Shown here: piece by piece, positions 1 through 8,763 of the stretch
Numbering within the stretch: position 1 is the first letter of the stretch
Layout: the number at the start of each line of letters is the position of its first letter
DNA from: Gammaproteobacteria bacterium
GTDB lineage: Bacteria; Pseudomonadota; Gammaproteobacteria; Pseudomonadales; Azotimanducaceae
Direction of reading: 5' to 3'
NCBI GenBank assembly: GCA_002715785.1
Contig: PBAA01000048.1
Span: 1-37,351 of the forward strand
Length of the DNA: 37,351 nt
Program-made: the position numbers and the translations under genes
Notes under the pieces: generated by a model
What the model saw: the letters and a program-made list of their open reading frames with translations, nothing else
Database searches by the model: none
What the model was told of the DNA's origin: nothing

Positions 1-567
1 CTCCGTCGAGGTGGTATCGAAAACATTACCGAAACGGGGGTGAAGACTAAACAGGGATCCTACGAGTTCGATGCCTTGGTATACGCGACAGGATTCGATG
101 CCATGACCGGGGCATTGTTGAAAGTCGAAATCAAAGGTCGAAAAGGAACGCGTCTTGCCGACGTTTGGGAAGCAGGCCCTCGAAGCTTTTTGGGACTGCA
201 GATCCATGGGTTTCCGAATATGTTCACGATCACGGGACCTGGAAGTCCGTCGGTACTAAGCAATATGCTCGTCTCTATCGAGCAGCATGTCGATTGGATT
301 AGCGATTGCATCGCGCATATGGATCGACGCCAGCTTCGTTCCATTGAACCTACGGCCGAAGCTGAGCAAAGTTGGATAGAGCACGTCAATGAAGTCGCCA
401 AAGGTACGATGTTTACGGCTCCAAGTTGTAATTCGTGGTACTTGGGCGCAAATATTCCAGGCAAGCCTAGAATATTCATGCCCTACGTCGGCGGCGTCGG
501 CGCCTATCGGAAAAAATGCGACGAGATTGCATCGAGCAACTACGCTGGATTCGTTCTATCTTCCTAG
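1..567 (+). CDS. Baeyer-Villiger / flavin-containing monooxygenase, C-terminal part (5' end outside window)
   Basis: The frame is open from base 1, so the first 39 bases also code and the GTG at 40 is not a real start. The visible 188 residues match the C-terminal third of cyclohexanone-monooxygenase-like BVMOs. They contain the YATGFDAMTG segment (the ATG motif between the Rossmann folds), then an NMFTITGPGSPS segment and a SIEQHVDWI helix, and end with the NIPGKPRIFMPYVGG region typical of the family's last domain. These enzymes use FAD, NADPH and O2 to insert oxygen next to a ketone or to oxidise heteroatoms. The N-terminal FAD motif and the BVMO fingerprint lie upstream and cannot be seen. 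The gene converges on the carotenoid-oxygenase-like gene with about 60 bases between them. The substrate is unknown, but the neighbours suggest aromatic or isoprenoid breakdown. Confidence 0.9.
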   Translation, partial: LRRGGIENITETGVKTKQGSYEFDALVYATGFDAMTGALLKVEIKGRKGTRLADVWEAGPRSFLGLQIHGFPNMFTITGPGSPSVLSNMLVSIEQHVDWISDCIAHMDRRQLRSIEPTAEAEQSWIEHVNEVAKGTMFTAPSCNSWYLGANIPGKPRIFMPYVGGVGAYRKKCDEIASSNYAGFVLSS

Positions 568-628
568 CTAGGCAGATGACGTCGAACCGCGAAAGATTAC
601 TCGTTGTGCGAAACCTTGCAGGCACGCG

Positions 629-2104
629 CTAGCGGCTGGCGTTCTCCCAATAACTGTGGGTGCCGACGCATATGCGTTCTGGCAACTTAATTGAGGCAAT
701 AGGACCGCTTGGTAGGTCGTCGGCTTTAAATACCAAGCAGCTCGAGGAATCTTCGTTCATATCTGAAATGAGCGTGACGACATATCCACCGTCCTCACGA
801 TCTATTGTACGCGCTGGTATAACGGGGCTTTCGCTCGCGTAGACGCCTGGTCGAAATTCGTAGCCTTGCCGTTCACCCGTTTTCACGTTGAGCCGAGTGA
901 TCCCATTGAACAGAAACCATCCTGGTTTCGTCGTCATCTCCCAAACATACTGGTATGGCTTACCCGCGACATCCGGATTAATCATTCCAAATTCCGAAAT
1001 CGTATCGTCGAGCGGTTGTTCGGAGACGGAACCGGTTTGCATGTTGAACCGCCACCGATAGGCACGCGCCCCGACGGAATGAATGTCCAACATTCGATAT
1101 GGGATCAGGTTTTCAGGTAAGTCGACGCTGACAGCTTTGGACGGGTCCTGGGCGTATCCGTCGAGTATCACTTCGTCGCCTTCCTCGTATGCGTTGATCC
1201 AGTGCAATACGTACGTTGGTTCAGCTTCGAACCAACGGATATCACTTACCTGGCCTCGTCGAGGAATGACTGCGAAGCGACTGGGTATATCTCGGAAAAA
1301 ACGAACAGCGTGTGCGCCGTGAATGAGAGCTTCAGGGTCCCAGAAAAGTGGCAGGTCGTTGAGGATTGCATAGTTTTCTGTGAACGCCATGTCGTGTGGC
1401 AGTCGGGGTCCGGGCAACTCGATGGGAACGTAATGCACAAGTTTTCCGTCAGAATCGACCACGCCGTAGTGCATGTATGGGTTTTGTTTTGAGTAATTGA
1501 AAAACAGCATCTCGCCCGATGATGGATCGACTTTCGTATGCGCTGAAACTCCCCACCCAGGCGTAACGTCCTTTGTCCAGTTCGCCTTACCCAATTGATG
1601 GAGCGTCTTGGGATCAAGCTCGTAGATGTCGCCACATTGGTAAAAACTGGTCGTTGCTCGACCTCGGTGGACAACCACGTCGGTGCTTGACGAGTCTTTG
1701 AGGCCCGTTCGGGCTCCCCAGCCTTGGCGCTTTGACTTCTGAGGATTTTCCATCAAGCCGGCCCAAAGCGGTGTTCCAGATTCAAGCTCGGCGTTAAATC
1801 CATCGGTACGTATATAGCGATTGCGATATTCAACGTTTCCCGAGTCGAACGAGACGGAATGCAACATGCCATCGCCATCGAATGGGTGGTAACGCCCTAT
1901 TGCTCCATGCAATGGGTTTTCGGTGTTCCTCAAATACACGCCGTTGAGGTCTAGGGGCAATTGGCCGATCACATCTAAATCGAAGGCGTCGAACTCGCGT
2001 GTGTTGGGCTTCCACGGACCGGTCCGATAGGGATGGTCATCGTCAAGTGGAAGATTGCCGTGAACTTCGTCGACCAATTGAATCTTCATTCGCTCGTGAT
2101 ACAT
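629..2104 (-). CDS. Carotenoid oxygenase / lignostilbene dioxygenase family protein
   Basis: This is a non-heme Fe(II) alkene-cleaving dioxygenase of the RPE65/CCD/LSD superfamily, a seven-bladed propeller. Seen: the early FDGDGMLHSVSF segment, and four candidate iron histidines in the usual order, in SAHTKVDP, LPHDMAFTENY, LHWINAYEEGD and the C-terminal GTHSYW. The frame runs back to a TTG at 2251, but that 49-residue extension looks unlike the family. I prefer the ATG at 2104, which has a GAAG about 8 bases upstream and gives 491 aa, the usual length. An ATG at 2089 is also possible. A Lys in LKDSSST sits where lignostilbene dioxygenases carry a phenol-binding Lys, and the downstream catechol genes would fit a stilbene-like aromatic substrate. 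An apocarotenoid substrate is equally possible. Confidence 0.9.
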   Translation of the reverse strand: MYHERMKIQLVDEVHGNLPLDDDHPYRTGPWKPNTREFDAFDLDVIGQLPLDLNGVYLRNTENPLHGAIGRYHPFDGDGMLHSVSFDSGNVEYRNRYIRTDGFNAELESGTPLWAGLMENPQKSKRQGWGARTGLKDSSSTDVVVHRGRATTSFYQCGDIYELDPKTLHQLGKANWTKDVTPGWGVSAHTKVDPSSGEMLFFNYSKQNPYMHYGVVDSDGKLVHYVPIELPGPRLPHDMAFTENYAILNDLPLFWDPEALIHGAHAVRFFRDIPSRFAVIPRRGQVSDIRWFEAEPTYVLHWINAYEEGDEVILDGYAQDPSKAVSVDLPENLIPYRMLDIHSVGARAYRWRFNMQTGSVSEQPLDDTISEFGMINPDVAGKPYQYVWEMTTKPGWFLFNGITRLNVKTGERQGYEFRPGVYASESPVIPARTIDREDGGYVVTLISDMNEDSSSCLVFKADDLPSGPIASIKLPERICVGTHSYWENASR

Positions 2105-2336
2105 GGTCCGACTTCGAGCGTCAATGACCAGTTTAAGGCTCGATCCCAATTCCGTACTAACCACCTCATCGGAGTTAATGTTCCCTCTCTTATGCGACAA
2201 ATGATGAACCCCTGGAAGTGTTTCGAGTAAACGACCGAATGGGTCGAGCAAACATAGTGGAAGGCCAGTGACAGATTAGGGCGACAGGGGTACGTTTAAG
2301 AGCAAGGACGCTGTGTATTTGTTGAGGAATTTCTAT

Positions 2337-3764
2337 ATGGCGGCACGTACAGGTGCGCAATACATCGCTGGACTGCGAGACGATCGATCTATTTGGGTGA
2401 ATGGATCGCGCGTAACAGACGTTACTGACTACCCCGGTTTTGCCGGATCATTACAAGGACTCGCGGGCTATTTTGATTGGCAACACACCCACGCGATCGA
2501 ATGTCTCTCAGACGGAGAAAATATCAGTCACCAAATTCCTCGTTGTTTGGAGGATCTGTCAAGACGACACGTTGGATTGGAGCGGCTAGCCCGATATAGC
2601 GCCGGGATGTTAGGACGGACGCCGGATTATGTGAACGTCACCTTTGCCGGATTTGCCGGACAACCGAGTATATGGAAGCAGGAGGGCAATGAGGGAGGCT
2701 ATGAGAACCTCGTAGCCTTCCAGCGAGAAGCGGCCGAAGGCGACCTCGCGTTAACTCATACCATCATCCATCCGATCGTCGACAAACGCACGCGCGACTA
2801 TGAGGGTGAAAACAGATCGCTCGCACTCAATAAGGTAGATGAGACGGCTGAGTCGATCGTTGTCAGCGGTGCACGTATTCTTGCGACGTTGGGTCCGTTC
2901 GCGGACGAGCTTACCGTTTATCCGGGACATCCGATTCCTAAAGATCAACCGGAGTTAGCGCTGGCATTCTCCGTGCCGATGAACACGCCCGGGTTGAAGG
3001 TAATCTGCCGTGACCATTACGGAGTCGACCGTGACGAATTCGACCTCCCGTTTTCCAGCCGTTTTGACGAACAGGATGCATTTATCGTTTTTGACGACGT
3101 CGAAATACCGAAGCACAGAGTTTTCTGCGATGGCTTACCTGGCGTCTACAACTCGGTTATGGGGCGCGGATGGACCGGAAACATCATGCAACAAACGAGC
3201 ATCAGGGCTCAGGTCAAACTTGAATTCGCGTACGAACTGGCCACAAGGATGGCGGTAGCTACCGGTCAAAACGAACGGCCTGATATTGCTCAAATGTTGG
3301 GGGAGTTATGGAGCTATGCGGAACTTACCCGATCAGCCGTATACACCGCTGAAAGTCAGGCATTCGACTATGGTGATGGGGTTTGGTTTTGCGATGAACG
3401 ACCGTTTGTAGCATTGCGGCCGACCATGCCAGGCTGGATGGTCCGTGCGAATGAGATTCTCAAACTGATTGGATCGCACAATTTGCTCGCGACTCCGGCT
3501 GCGGCCGATTTCGATGATGAAGAACTCAAACCGATCTTGGATAAATACCTCAAAGCTGCGGACGGCATGAATGCCAAGGACCGCAGTCGGCTGTTCAGAA
3601 CTGCATGGGACTTTGTTGGGTCTGCCTTGGGCGGTCGAACCGAGCTCTATGAACGTTTTTACCTTGCTTCCTCAGCCCGCATGTACGGCGTCGCGCATGC
3701 GGTGGCACAACGTGATCGTGAATGGGAAGCGGTGCCCACATTCTGGTCCCAAGCAGATCGGTGA
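2337..3764 (+). CDS. hpaB: 4-hydroxyphenylacetate 3-monooxygenase oxygenase component (HpaB family)
   Basis: This is the large component of a two-component FADH2-dependent phenol ortho-hydroxylase, converting a 4-hydroxyphenyl substrate to a catechol in the cytoplasm. The N-terminus (TGAQYIAGLRDDRSIWVNG, then VTDVTDYPGF) is the standard HpaB opening. ARYSAGMLGRTPDY near residues 85-98 and LTHTIIHP near 139-146 match the conserved Arg/Tyr and His regions lining the active site in characterised members. The frame opens at a GTG at 2313, but the ATG at 2337 has a strong GAGGA at 2324-2328 with 8-base spacing. It gives 475 aa, close to the family norm. The gene sits 21 bases before the ring-cleavage gene. 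No HpaC flavin reductase is visible, so FADH2 must come from elsewhere. The exact phenolic substrate is uncertain. Confidence 0.88.
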   Translation: MAARTGAQYIAGLRDDRSIWVNGSRVTDVTDYPGFAGSLQGLAGYFDWQHTHAIECLSDGENISHQIPRCLEDLSRRHVGLERLARYSAGMLGRTPDYVNVTFAGFAGQPSIWKQEGNEGGYENLVAFQREAAEGDLALTHTIIHPIVDKRTRDYEGENRSLALNKVDETAESIVVSGARILATLGPFADELTVYPGHPIPKDQPELALAFSVPMNTPGLKVICRDHYGVDRDEFDLPFSSRFDEQDAFIVFDDVEIPKHRVFCDGLPGVYNSVMGRGWTGNIMQQTSIRAQVKLEFAYELATRMAVATGQNERPDIAQMLGELWSYAELTRSAVYTAESQAFDYGDGVWFCDERPFVALRPTMPGWMVRANEILKLIGSHNLLATPAAADFDDEELKPILDKYLKAADGMNAKDRSRLFRTAWDFVGSALGGRTELYERFYLASSARMYGVAHAVAQRDREWEAVPTFWSQADR

Positions 3765-3785
3765 TAGTTCAAGGAAGGAAAACCT

Positions 3786-4646
3786 ATGGGTGAAATTGTG
3801 GCAGCCGCGTTGGTTTCTCACGATCCAACGATCATGTTGGATGAAGAAGTGCGTCGTGCGGGTAATGGCGGTCAGGACACCTCGCTCGTTGCCGGATTCG
3901 CCGAAATTCGGAACGAACTGAGTGCGCTGGGCGCGGACACTCTGATCATTTTTGATACCCACTGGTTCACTACGGCTGAACATATCGTTGCCGGAAGCGA
4001 TCACTATCGAGGGACGTATACTTCCGATGAATTACCGACGATTATTTCAGATTACGAATACGATTATGCCGGCGCACCGCAACTGGCAGAGGCGATCGAG
4101 CGCGCGGCGAAGACCAATCGACAGCGTGCTCGAAATGTTACCAACGAAAATATATCGCGACACTACCCGACGATTAATTTGGTTCACTATCTGCGGCTCG
4201 ACGAGAAGATACTCTCAGTAAGTGTTTGCCAGACCGCGGCGTGCCACAACTATCTTGGTTTCGGGCAGGTGATCGCCGAAGCGATTGGGCAAACAACGGG
4301 AAGGTTTGCGCTGCTCGCAAGCGGAGGTATGAGCCATTCTTTTTGGCCACTGGACGATTTTTCTCGTCATCTTGGTAAAGACCCGGATAACGTCATTTCG
4401 GAGGACGCCAGGGAATTTGATGAAAGAATTTTGGAGCTTTGGCGGGTGGGAGATCACGCTACGGTAATCGATCGTTATCCGGAGTATCTTCGCTTTCAGC
4501 CGGAAGGATTTTTTGGTCACTACCTGATGACTATAGGCGCGCTAGGTGGTCGAGATTGCACGGCTAAAGGTCGGCTTATGTCGAATTACGAAAATGCAGC
4601 TGGCACAGGACAAGCGCATGTCTGGTTTGATCTGGGTCGCGAGTAG
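3786..4646 (+). CDS. hpaD: Extradiol catechol dioxygenase, LigB type (3,4-dihydroxyphenylacetate 2,3-dioxygenase-like)
   Basis: This class III extradiol dioxygenase is predicted to open the catechol ring made by the upstream hydroxylase, using Fe(II) and O2. Seen: VSHDPTI near residue 12 (first metal His), LIIFDTHWFTT near residue 55 (second His), DHYRGTYTSDELP, and a C-terminal LLASGGMSHSFW. These are in the order found in homoprotocatechuate dioxygenases of the LigB superfamily. The 286-aa length fits. The ATG at 3786 follows an AAGGAAGGAAAA ribosome site and lies 21 bases after hpaB, so the pair is probably one transcript. The later meta-cleavage genes (aldehyde dehydrogenase HpaE, isomerase, hydratase) are missing here, so this is a ring hydroxylation and cleavage pair, not a full pathway. 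Confidence 0.87.
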   Translation: MGEIVAAALVSHDPTIMLDEEVRRAGNGGQDTSLVAGFAEIRNELSALGADTLIIFDTHWFTTAEHIVAGSDHYRGTYTSDELPTIISDYEYDYAGAPQLAEAIERAAKTNRQRARNVTNENISRHYPTINLVHYLRLDEKILSVSVCQTAACHNYLGFGQVIAEAIGQTTGRFALLASGGMSHSFWPLDDFSRHLGKDPDNVISEDAREFDERILELWRVGDHATVIDRYPEYLRFQPEGFFGHYLMTIGALGGRDCTAKGRLMSNYENAAGTGQAHVWFDLGRE

Positions 4647-4772
4647 TGAAGGTGATAATGAAACAAGCGTCTGCCGTGCGTTAGTTTCCATGCCTCTAGG
4701 CTGTGAACAAATAATGATGTTGGAACAATACAATCATCGAAGTCTGAGTCACCAACACGGCGGTTGATCAAG

Positions 4773-5342
4773 ATGAAGGACGAGAAAGCGACGTTGATCT
4801 CGGTATCGATTGGAATCGGTGACGACGTGGCAAAGCAAGAACGAGAACACGTCATGGCCGATCTTGAAGGCTTTGTCGACGACAAGCATCGCGGTTATAG
4901 CCGGGTCTGTTATGAAGGAGATACGGAGCCGGTAGGGACCGTGAGGAGAAACAACCGGCAATGGTCTGGGATGTCGCAAGAGGAAGTAGGGGAGATCGAG
5001 GCAGCATTGAATCTCGATCAGCGATTATTGCCTGAGGATCTTGGCGTCAACGTGTTCGTCGGAGGGATCAAAGATTTCTCTAAACTCCCGAAAGGGACCA
5101 AGCTAAGATTTCCTTCAGGAGCGGTTTTGGTTGTCGAGGATTTCAACCCGCCTTGTGCGCATATGGCCGATAAGATTGTCAGCCTTTATAAAACATGTTC
5201 AGGAAAGCCGCTTACGCGTCGACAGGTTCTGATTGAGGCAAAACGGAAGCGCGGGGTGGTGGGGGTGGTGGATGTGCCCGGAAATATCTGTAGCGGAGAT
5301 TTGATTGACGTGAAACGGTACAAATCGCCAAAGCTTGGATAG
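4773..5342 (+). CDS. MOSC domain protein
   Basis: This 189-aa protein looks like a stand-alone MOSC (molybdenum cofactor sulfurase C-terminal) domain. Supporting segments are LGVNVFVGGIKDFSKLPKGT and SGAVLVVEDFNPPCAHMA, where the Cys sits where MOSC proteins keep a conserved Cys. The closing RKRGVVGVVDVPGNICSGD is the typical last beta hairpin. MOSC proteins bind or transfer the molybdenum cofactor or sulfur, or reduce N-hydroxylated compounds. Which applies here cannot be told. The frame opens at a TTG at 4764, but the ATG at 4773 is the more likely start. No strong ribosome site is visible. About 125 bases separate it from the dioxygenase gene, and the next gene follows within tens of bases. 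Confidence 0.72.
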   Translation: MKDEKATLISVSIGIGDDVAKQEREHVMADLEGFVDDKHRGYSRVCYEGDTEPVGTVRRNNRQWSGMSQEEVGEIEAALNLDQRLLPEDLGVNVFVGGIKDFSKLPKGTKLRFPSGAVLVVEDFNPPCAHMADKIVSLYKTCSGKPLTRRQVLIEAKRKRGVVGVVDVPGNICSGDLIDVKRYKSPKLG

Positions 5343-5365
5343 AGTTGTTGTTGCGACGGTTAGCT

Positions 5366-5884
5366 GTGAAGATCAAAACACCGGTTGTCGAAGTGCATAT
5401 TCCGATAGAGATTCGTCGGTCGCTTGTCTTGTTCGCCCTTGGTGTGCTGGCCGCGGGTTGTGAACCCAAGGATGTTAGGCCGGGATTTTGGCTTGCTGGT
5501 GAGGACGTAGCTTCACCTGTCGATGATTGGCAATTTACCGATCAAATTGACGAAATATTTATTGAAACTCGCTCTTGGTATGGCATTCCGCATTCCACCA
5601 CTATTTGGTGCGTGCACGTCGCGAATGAACTCTACATTGGGTCATACGGAGAAGAAAAAAAATACTGGGAAATCAATATTTTACGAGATAATCGTGCCAG
5701 GGTACGTATCAGAGGAAAGATCTACGACGTGACGGTAACGGGGCTGGATGACGCTACCCAACGCCATGTAGTCGATATGGCCTACCAACGAAAGTACGAT
5801 ATGGCCCAAACCTTTGGTAACGAGATTCCAACGTGGTCGTTTTATCGGGTCGAGCAGGATGGAAATGAAGAACCCTCTACATAA
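5366..5884 (+). CDS. Predicted lipoprotein with a small PNPOx-like / DUF2255-like domain
   Basis: The N-terminus has a basic stretch, a hydrophobic run (SLVLFALGVL) and a lipobox ending LAAGC, so the protein is probably lipidated and exported with about 141 mature residues. The mature part reads like small split-barrel proteins: a Trp-rich TRSWYGIPHSTTIWC strand, an ELYIGSYGEEKKYWEINI region and an RVRIRGKIYDVTV strand. I recognise this only as a family resemblance, without a known function. Several starts are possible: GTG at 5366 (used here), GTG at 5393 and TTGs at 5345-5351. None has a clear ribosome site, and 5393 would give the most classical signal peptide. The 3' end overlaps the start of the aminotransferase gene by 20 bases, which suggests translational coupling. 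Confidence 0.6.
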   Translation: MKIKTPVVEVHIPIEIRRSLVLFALGVLAAGCEPKDVRPGFWLAGEDVASPVDDWQFTDQIDEIFIETRSWYGIPHSTTIWCVHVANELYIGSYGEEKKYWEINILRDNRARVRIRGKIYDVTVTGLDDATQRHVVDMAYQRKYDMAQTFGNEIPTWSFYRVEQDGNEEPST

Positions 5885-7190
5885 CGAGATAGATCTTTCC
5901 GCGTACTGGATGCCTTTCACGGGCAACCGTGCATTTAAGAACGAGCCCCGACTCATGAAAAGCGCCCAAGGTCTTTACTACACCACCATAGATGATCGTC
6001 AAATTATGGATGGGATGTCGGGGCTCTGGTGTTGCAATGCGGGTCATTGCCATCCTCACATCGTTGAAGCCATTCGTCAGGCAGCGGGCGAGCTTGATTA
6101 TTCTCCCGCTTTCCAAATGGGGCACCCCGGAATTTTTCGCCTAGCGGAACGCTTGGCGGCCATGATGCCGAAGGGGATGGAGGCCGTTTTCTTCACTAAT
6201 TCAGGATCGGAATCCGTGGATACAGCGCTCAAGATTGCATTGGGGTATCACCATGCACGAGGAGAAGGACAACGGACGCGCTTGGTGGGGAGGCAACGCG
6301 GGTATCACGGTTCTGGATTTGGCGGGACGAGTGTCGGAGGTATCGGTAACAATCGCACGGCTGCTGGGCCCCTACTTCCCGGCGTACTTCATCTTCCGGA
6401 AACCTACAATGCCGAGCATCAGGCATTTAGCAAAGGCCAGCCTTCGTGGGGTGCACATCTTGCGAATGATCTTGAACGCATCATCGCGAGCAATCATGCG
6501 AGCACCATTGCGGCGGTCATTGTGGAACCTTTTGCCGGCTCGGGTGGGGTGTTGGTTCCGCCGGTGGGTTATCTGGAGCGACTTCGTGAAATCACTGAAG
6601 CTCACGGCGTTTTGCTCATCTTTGACGAAGTGATCACCGCCTTCGGTCGACTGGGTTGGGGTTCGGCAGCGGAGAGATTAGGCGTTGTACCTGACATCAT
6701 CTGTACCGCCAAGGGGCTCACGAGTGGCACGGTGCCGATGGGGGCTGTAGTCGTACAAGAGAAAATACGGGAAGCCTTTATGAAGGGGCCGCCGACGGCG
6801 ATCGAATTTTTTCATGGTTATACGTACTCAGGCCATCCTCTTGCCGCCGCCGCGGCGCACGCGGCATTGGATGTATATGAAAACGAAGGTTTGTTTCAGC
6901 ATGTGCTTGGACTCGAGTCGGCTTGGGAGGAGGGGTTGCACGCGTTGGCGGATAAGCCGCATGTGATCGACGTGCGTAATTTTGGCCTTGCCGGCGCCGT
7001 GGAATTACGTCCGCAAAATGACGCGCCGACTGAACGCGCGATGGCGGTATTTCGTGAGACGTTTGATCGAGGTTTGCTCGTTCGAACCACAGGAGACATT
7101 GTGGCTCTTGCACCTCCGTTGGTGATAACCGAAACGGAGATTGGTCAGATGCTGGGGATACTCGGTGACGTGTTGGATGACATCGACTAG
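5865..7190 (+). CDS. Beta-alanine:pyruvate aminotransferase (class III omega-aminotransferase)
   Basis: This PLP enzyme is predicted to move the omega-amino group of beta-alanine to pyruvate, giving malonate semialdehyde and alanine. Its opening (LSAYWMPFTGNRAFKNEPR) and LYYTTIDDRQIMDGMSGLWCCNAGH are hallmarks of the beta-alanine/BauA branch. The PLP Asp lies in LLIFDEVITAFGR (about D254) and the Schiff-base Lys in CTAKGLTSG (about K283). Length 441 aa is normal. The frame opens at 5814, but the ATG at 5865 has AGGA five bases upstream, and the protein then begins at the family's usual place. An ATG two codons earlier is possible. It lies 21 bases before the semialdehyde dehydrogenase, the same pairing as in Pseudomonas beta-alanine operons. 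Confidence 0.88.
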   Translation: MKNPLHNEIDLSAYWMPFTGNRAFKNEPRLMKSAQGLYYTTIDDRQIMDGMSGLWCCNAGHCHPHIVEAIRQAAGELDYSPAFQMGHPGIFRLAERLAAMMPKGMEAVFFTNSGSESVDTALKIALGYHHARGEGQRTRLVGRQRGYHGSGFGGTSVGGIGNNRTAAGPLLPGVLHLPETYNAEHQAFSKGQPSWGAHLANDLERIIASNHASTIAAVIVEPFAGSGGVLVPPVGYLERLREITEAHGVLLIFDEVITAFGRLGWGSAAERLGVVPDIICTAKGLTSGTVPMGAVVVQEKIREAFMKGPPTAIEFFHGYTYSGHPLAAAAAHAALDVYENEGLFQHVLGLESAWEEGLHALADKPHVIDVRNFGLAGAVELRPQNDAPTERAMAVFRETFDRGLLVRTTGDIVALAPPLVITETEIGQMLGILGDVLDDID

Positions 7191-7211
7191 TTTTTGGATT
7201 CAGGAACGATA

Positions 7212-8732
7212 ATGGAAAGACACTTGGAAGCGACAGAGATCACGGGACATTTCGTTAGCGGCAAACCAGATGCTACTGGCTCGAAAAAGCTTGAGCGATT
7301 TGATCCGGCGACCGGCGAGAAAATTGGATACGTCACGCTTGCAGACGAAACGACAGTCAATGCCGCTGTTGAATCATCGATAAGTGCCTTCCAGGAATGG
7401 CGATTGGTCGAACCGGCAAAACGGGCAGTCGTTCTGAGACGTTTTTGCGACTTGGTGAGTGCCCGGGCGGACGAACTTTGTCGGCTTATTACTAGTGAAC
7501 ATGGCAAAACGCTGTTGGATTCTAAAGGCGAGCTTCAGCGCGGTATTGAGAATATCGAGTATGCCACTGGGATAGCGGAACACTTAAAGGGCGAACACAG
7601 TAAGGCGGTTGGACCGGATATCGACAGTTGGAGTGAATTGTCTCCCTTGGGTGTTGTCGTGGGCATTACGCCGTTTAATTTTCCAGTCATGGTTCCTCTT
7701 TGGATGTTCCCACTAGCCGTCGCCTGCGGAAACGCGTTTATTTTGAAACCTTCGGAGAAGGTTCCTACTGCGGGATACCGACTGGCGGAACTATTCTCGG
7801 AAGCGGGACTCCCCGATGGCGTTTTCAACGTTCTTCAAGGTGATCATGAGACCGCCGGGTGGTTGTTGAAACACCCGGATATCCAAGCAGCCAGCTTTGT
7901 TGGTTCGACGCCTGTCGCAAAGTCCATATACAAAGCTTCAGGTGAGAGTGGAAAGCGCGTTCAGGCCCTGGGCGGGGCGAAGAATCATGCTGTCGTGCTT
8001 CCCGACGCGGACATTGAATCCGCGACGAATGCGATTATGGGTGCGGCTTACGGATCGTGTGGCCAGCGCTGTATGGCCCTGTCGGTGGTGGTATCGGTGG
8101 GTGACGAGACTGCGGACGCGGTTGCTGACGTACTGACGAAGAAGGTTGCGGGATTAAATATCGGGCCGGGCATGGATGATCTCGATATGGGTCCGCTTAA
8201 CAGCGGCCCGCAGCGGGATCGAATCGTTGATTTGATCCAAGAGGGCGTGGATCAAGGGGCGACTATCCTGATCGATGGTCGAAGGCATGGTAGTTACCAA
8301 CAACCCGGCTTCTATCTTGGAGGCACGCTTTTTGACAACGTTCAACCAGGCATGTCGATTTATGATGAGGAGATATTCGGCCCCGTTCTTTGCCTAGTTC
8401 GTGTTAGGACCGCTAGTGATGCGATGCGGATAATTAATGACAGTCAGTACGGAAACGGGACCTGTATTTTTACTCGTGACGGCTATTCGGCGCGCACCTA
8501 CGCGAATGAAGTTGAGGCAGGCATGGTTGGGATTAACGTGCCCTTGCCTGTCCCAGTCGCCAATCACAGCTTTGGCGGCTGGAAAGATTCAAGATTTGGT
8601 GACCTTGCTGCCTATGGTCCGGACGGGGTGCGTTTTTACACCCGCCGCAAAACGATTACTGAACGTTGGACCTCGTCCGCGGGCGGTAGGGGTATCGATT
8701 TTGCATTTCCTGGCTCACGACCTGCCGGATAG
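7212..8732 (+). CDS. mmsA: CoA-acylating (methyl)malonate-semialdehyde dehydrogenase
   Basis: This is an aldehyde dehydrogenase of the MMSDH branch, oxidising malonate or methylmalonate semialdehyde with NAD+ and CoA to acetyl- or propionyl-CoA. Seen: VVVGITPFNFPVMVPLWM, SFVGSTPVAKSIY, and LGGAKNHAVV, which lacks the general-base Glu of ordinary ALDHs as CoA-acylating members do. The catalytic Cys is in SCGQRCMAL (about C287), and the MmsA tail FGGWKDSRFGDLAAYGPDG is present. The start is the ATG at 7212, with AGGA six bases upstream, giving 506 aa. It follows the aminotransferase, so the pair should take beta-alanine to acetyl-CoA. Valine or thymine catabolism is an alternative role for the same enzyme. 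Confidence 0.93.
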   Translation: MERHLEATEITGHFVSGKPDATGSKKLERFDPATGEKIGYVTLADETTVNAAVESSISAFQEWRLVEPAKRAVVLRRFCDLVSARADELCRLITSEHGKTLLDSKGELQRGIENIEYATGIAEHLKGEHSKAVGPDIDSWSELSPLGVVVGITPFNFPVMVPLWMFPLAVACGNAFILKPSEKVPTAGYRLAELFSEAGLPDGVFNVLQGDHETAGWLLKHPDIQAASFVGSTPVAKSIYKASGESGKRVQALGGAKNHAVVLPDADIESATNAIMGAAYGSCGQRCMALSVVVSVGDETADAVADVLTKKVAGLNIGPGMDDLDMGPLNSGPQRDRIVDLIQEGVDQGATILIDGRRHGSYQQPGFYLGGTLFDNVQPGMSIYDEEIFGPVLCLVRVRTASDAMRIINDSQYGNGTCIFTRDGYSARTYANEVEAGMVGINVPLPVPVANHSFGGWKDSRFGDLAAYGPDGVRFYTRRKTITERWTSSAGGRGIDFAFPGSRPAG

Positions 8733-8763
8733 AGGCAGTGAGAGCGACGGACGTAAGCGCTAA

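Noticed and set aside
563..572. CCTAGCTAGG palindrome at the end of the BVMO gene as a terminator
   Set aside because: It is a 10-base perfect palindrome with no loop or T-run and it contains the stop codon; likely chance.
2105..2251. N-terminal extension of the carotenoid oxygenase from a TTG start
   Set aside because: The extra 49 residues have no family resemblance and the ATG at 2104 has a better ribosome site.
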